In this document: one piece after another, positions 60,359-64,000 of the stretch
How the letters are laid out: each line of letters opens with the position of its first letter
Position numbering within the stretch: the first letter of the stretch is position 1
Assembly (NCBI GenBank): GCA_963971305.1
Contig: OZ020305.1
Coordinates: 1-64,000 of the forward strand
DNA: 64,000 nucleotides
Direction: 5' to 3'
Source: Arcuatula senhousia
Lineage: Eukaryota; Mollusca; Bivalvia; Mytilida; Mytilidae
The notes under the pieces: generated by a model
Database searches by the model: none
Seen by the model: only the letters and a program-made list of their open reading frames with translations
What the model was told of the DNA's origin: nothing
Position numbers and translations under genes: made by a program

Positions 60359-62713
60359 GGCTGCCTGCTTTCTCGCGGAGAAATGTTTTCTGGCTCGAAG
60401 CCGCGGCCGGCCTGCTTGCCCGAGGAACTTGGCGTCGACGAGAAAACCCAGGCCGCCTGCCTTTTCGCGGAAAAATATATTCCGGCTCGAAGCCGCGGCC
60501 GGCCTGCTCGCGCGGGGAACTTGGCTTCGACGCGAAACCCCCGGCCGCCTGCCTTCTCGCTGACAAATAGACTGAATGGGCTAGGAACAAAACCGATAAG
60601 AGATTCGTATTAAGTTTTTTGATGAAAAACTTGAAAATAATGTTTTTGGAAACATTGGGTCTACCATTGCCATGTTGGCCACGTTGTCGAAACCATTTTT
60701 TGCTGATTTGTCCCTGTTCCCTTGCTCCAATCGTCTCGAAAATTAAAAATTGGCCCCGTAGGGGCATTAATGTTTTACGGGCGAGCCAATGCAAAAAACC
60801 GCAAGTCTCTAGACAAAGCCGTTTTCGAGTTAGGTGTACCATGGGCATGCAAAATGGCAAAGGTTAATTGTTAACTTTAAATGCTTGTATCTCGGTCATC
60901 TCTTGACCGATTTTAAAAATTGAACCATGATTGTAAAGCCAATTGTTCATTCTCCAGACCTAGTTTAGGTAAAGAAATGAACACGGTAAGTAAGCTTTTT
61001 CCTACCTCATTGAACATTGCTAACTTGTACAATGTCTAGACTCGGACCTGAAAGTGATGCAAGTTTGAGGCATCATAACTTTTGATCGGCGATAGGTAGC
61101 CCGGTTCTGTAAATTGTGCTAAACGGCGCAAGTCGTGTTCTGTCGGTCACAGTAACGGGATTTGACGTCGGTTGAGTACACACGAGACTGGAATTATTTT
61201 CTAGGAACAAGATTTTCCTCTCAATGTAGGCGATTTTTTTACCATTCGGGTCCTTGTAGCTTCCAGATCGGAAAAATACCAACGAATTGGCGACAAAATT
61301 CGACAAAAACCGCTAGTACAAAGCCTGTTTGATCAAAAAACAATAGCCTGACTGAAAACAAACGTGCAGCTGAGACAGTGAAACAGTTATTTACAGGCGG
61401 GGCGCACGAAGAATATGTGCAAAAAATCCGAGAAAAAAAAACGAACACAAAAAAGGGACAAAGAGAGAAAAAAAAGAAGGAAAGAGAAGGCAAAAGGAAG
61501 AAAAAAAATCAGTAGCTAATTAAAAAAAAAAAAAAAAAAAAACCGGCTGCCTGCTTTCTCGCGGAAAAATGTTTTGTGGCTCGAAGCCGCGGCCGGCCTG
61601 CTTGCCCGAGGAACTTGGCGTCGACGACAAAACCCAGGCCGCCTGCCTTTTCGCGGAAAATATATTCCGGCTCGAAGCCGCGGCCGGCCTGCTCGCGCGG
61701 GGAACTTGGCTTCGACGCGAAACCCCCGGCCGCCTGCCTTCTCGCTGACAAATAGACTGAATGGGCTAGGAACAAAACCGATAAGAAATTCGTATTAAGT
61801 TTTTTGATGAAAAACTTGAAAATTATGTTTTTGGAAACATTGGGTCTACCATTGCCATGTTGGCCACGTTGTAGAAACCATTTTTTGCTGATTTGTCCCT
61901 GTTCTCTTGCTCCAATCGTCTCGAAAATTAAAAATTGGCCCCGTAGGGGCAGTAATTTTTTACGGGCGAGCCAATGCAAAAAACCGCAAGTCTCTAGACA
62001 AAGCCGTTTTCGAGTTGGGTGTACCATGGGCATGCAAAATGGCAAAGGTTAATTGTTAACTTTAAATGCTTGTATCTCGGTCATCTCTTGACCGATTTTA
62101 AAAATTGAACCATGATTGTAAAGCCAATTGTTCATTCTCCAGACCTAGTTTAGGTAAAGAAATACTCACGGTAAGTAAGCTTTTTCCTACCTCATTGAAC
62201 ATTGCTAACTTGTACAATGTCTAGACTCGGACCTGAAAGTGATGCAAGTTTGAGGCATCATAACTTTTGATCGGCGATAGGTAGCCCGGTTCTGTAAATT
62301 GTGCTAAACGGCGCAAGTCGTGTTCTGTCGGTCACAGTAAAGGGATTTGACGTCGGTTGAGTACACACGAGACTGGAATTATTTTCTAGGAACAAGATTT
62401 TCCTCTCAATGTAGGCGATTTTTTTTACCATTTGGGTCCTTGTAGCTTCCAGATCGGAAAAATACCAACGAATTGGCGACAAAATTCGACAAAAACCGCT
62501 AGTACAAAGCCTGTTTGATCAAAAAACAATAGCCTGACTGAAAACAAACGTGCAGCTGAGACAGTGAAACAGTTATTTACAGGCGGGGCGCCCTGCACGA
62601 AGAATATGTGCAAAAAATCCGAGAAAAAAAAACGAACTCAAAAAAGGGACAAAGAGAGAAAAAAAAGAAGGAAAGAGAAGGCAAAAGGAAGAAAAAAAAA
62701 TCAGTAGCTAATT

Positions 62714-62748
<35 letters not shown>

Positions 62749-64000
62749 GGCTGCCTGCTTTCTCGCGGAGAAATGTTTTCTGGCTCGAAGCCGCGGCCGG
62801 CCTGCTTGCCCGAGGAACTTGGCGTCGACGAGAAAACCCAGGCCGCCTGCCTTCTCGCGGAAAAATATATTCCGGCTCGAAGCCGCGGCCGGCCTGCTCG
62901 CGCGGGGAACTTGGCTTCGACGCGAAAACCCCGGCCGCCTGCCTTCTCGCTGACAAATAGACTGAATGGGCTAGGAACAAAACCGATAAGAGATTCGTAT
63001 TAAGTTTTTTGATGAAAAACTTGAAAATAATGTTTTTGGAAACATTGGGTCTACCATTGCCATGTTGGCCACGTTGTCGAAACCATTTTTTGCTGATTTG
63101 TCCCTGTTCCCTTGCTCCAATCGTCTCGAAAATTAAAAATTGGACCCATAGGGGCATTAATGTTTTACGGGCGAGCCAATGCAAAAAATCGCAAGTCTCT
63201 AGACAAAGCCGTTTTCCAGTTAGGTGTACCATGGGCATGCAAAATGGCAAAGGTTAATTGTTAACTTTAAATGCTTGTATCTCGGTCATCTCTTGACCGA
63301 TTTTAAAAATTGAACCATGATTGTAAAGCCAATTGTTCATTCTCCAGACCTAGTTTAGGTAAAGAAATGAACACGGTAAGTAAGCTTTTTCCTACCTCAT
63401 TGAACATTGCTTACTTGTACAATGTCTAGACTCGGACCTGAAAGTGATGCAAGTTTGAGGCATCATAACTTTTGATCGGCGATAGGTAGCCCGGTTCTGT
63501 AAATTGTGTTAAACGGCGTAAGTCGTGTTCTGTCGGTCACAGTAAAGGGATTTTACGTCGGTTGAGTACACACGAGACTGGAATTATTTTCTAGGAACAA
63601 GATTTTCCTCTCAATGTAGGCGATTTTTTTACCATTCGGGTCCTTGTAGCTTCCAGATCGGAAAAATACCAACGAATTGGCGACAAAATTCGACAAAAAC
63701 CGCTAGTACAAAGCCTGTTTGATCAAAAAACAATAGCCTGACTGAAAACAAACGTGCAGCTGAGACAGTGAAACAGTTATTTACAGGCGGGGCGCACGAA
63801 GAATATGTGCAAAAAATCTGAGAAAAAAAAACGAACACAAAAAAGGGACAAATAGAGAAAAAAAAGAAGGAAAGAGAAGGCAAAAGGAAGAAAAAAAAAT
63901 CAGTAGCTAATTCAAAAAAAAAAAAAAAAAAAAAAAAAAACCGGCTGCCTGCTTTCTCGCGGAGAAATGTTTTCTGGCTCGAAGCCGCGGCCGGCCTGCT
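51323..64000. repeat. Satellite B, array 4, running off the window
   Basis: GC-island starts are at 51985, 53176, 54377, 55568, 56769, 57963, 59164, 60359, 61545, 62749 and 63943. Spacing is 1,186-1,204 bp and differs mainly in A-tracts. Dimers of about 2,392-2,396 bp are marked by GATTCGTACTAA (53421, 55813), CTAGTGTAGG (53778, 56170), CCTTTTCGCGG (58066, 60461) and CAGTAACGGG (58755, 61153). The unit near 62591 has a five-base insertion after GGGGCG. No gene is supported. Confidence 0.94.
53176..61544. repeat. Dimeric higher-order structure in satellite B array 4
   Basis: Units at 53176 and 55568 are a matched pair (GATTCGTACTAA, CTAGTGTAGG). So are 57963 and 60359 (TTTTCGCGG, AGTAACGGG). 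Units at 54377, 56769 and 59164 belong to a second type with GGCCCCATAGGGG and TCTCTAGAC. Like units are about 2.39 kb apart. The dimer differs in its variants from the one in array 1, so it arose or was amplified separately. Confidence 0.82.

Noticed and set aside
8457..64000. Regular arrays considered as CRISPR or ribosomal repeats
   Set aside because: Units are over 1.1 kb with no short repeat-spacer pattern, no rRNA-like sequence was seen, and telomere plus LINE context is eukaryotic.

Overview
This window is the left end of a eukaryotic chromosome. It opens with about 8.45 kb of CCCTAA repeats, the C-rich strand of the TTAGGG telomere. That is followed by more than 55 kb of subtelomeric tandem repeats carrying two non-LTR retrotransposons. 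No cellular protein-coding gene, tRNA, rRNA or CRISPR array was recognised. TTAGGG telomeres, LINE families of this type and a dispersed repeat at 34.4-35.2 kb that resembles one remembered from mussel sequences suggest a metazoan, probably a bivalve mollusc. That assignment rests on recollection and was not searched.

Layout: 1-8456 terminal telomere. 8457-12737 and 13312-20973 are satellite A (unit about 1,131 bp), split by an interstitial telomeric tract (12738-13311) and ended by a second one (20974-21056). 21057-21298 is a telomere-rich boundary module. 21299-33940 is satellite B (unit about 1,190 bp). 33941-36138 is a non-satellite island with dispersed repeats. 36139-36350 is a second copy of the boundary module. 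36351-39720 is satellite B of another subfamily. 39721-44378 is a LINE of probable L1/Tx1 type with an intact 1,251-residue ORF2. 44379-49057 is satellite B. 49058-51322 is a 5'-truncated second LINE. 51323-64000 is satellite B, running off the window.

The main structural results are these. (1) Satellites A and B are related: they share a 255-bp block and a purine-rich block ending in poly(A), so each unit looks like a poly(A)-bounded module with its A-tract on the centromere side. (2) Telomeric tracts join satellite A at the same bases each time and replace the same 228-bp segment, which contains a perfect 23-bp-stem hairpin built of TTAAGG repeats. (3) Satellite B has a CpG-dense, 92-bp subrepeat island in every unit and shows dimeric higher-order structure. 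(4) The second LINE has two 3'UTR hairpins that differ by compensatory base changes, which is good evidence for a selected RNA structure. Many open frames inside the satellites are by-products of the repeats and are not annotated as genes.
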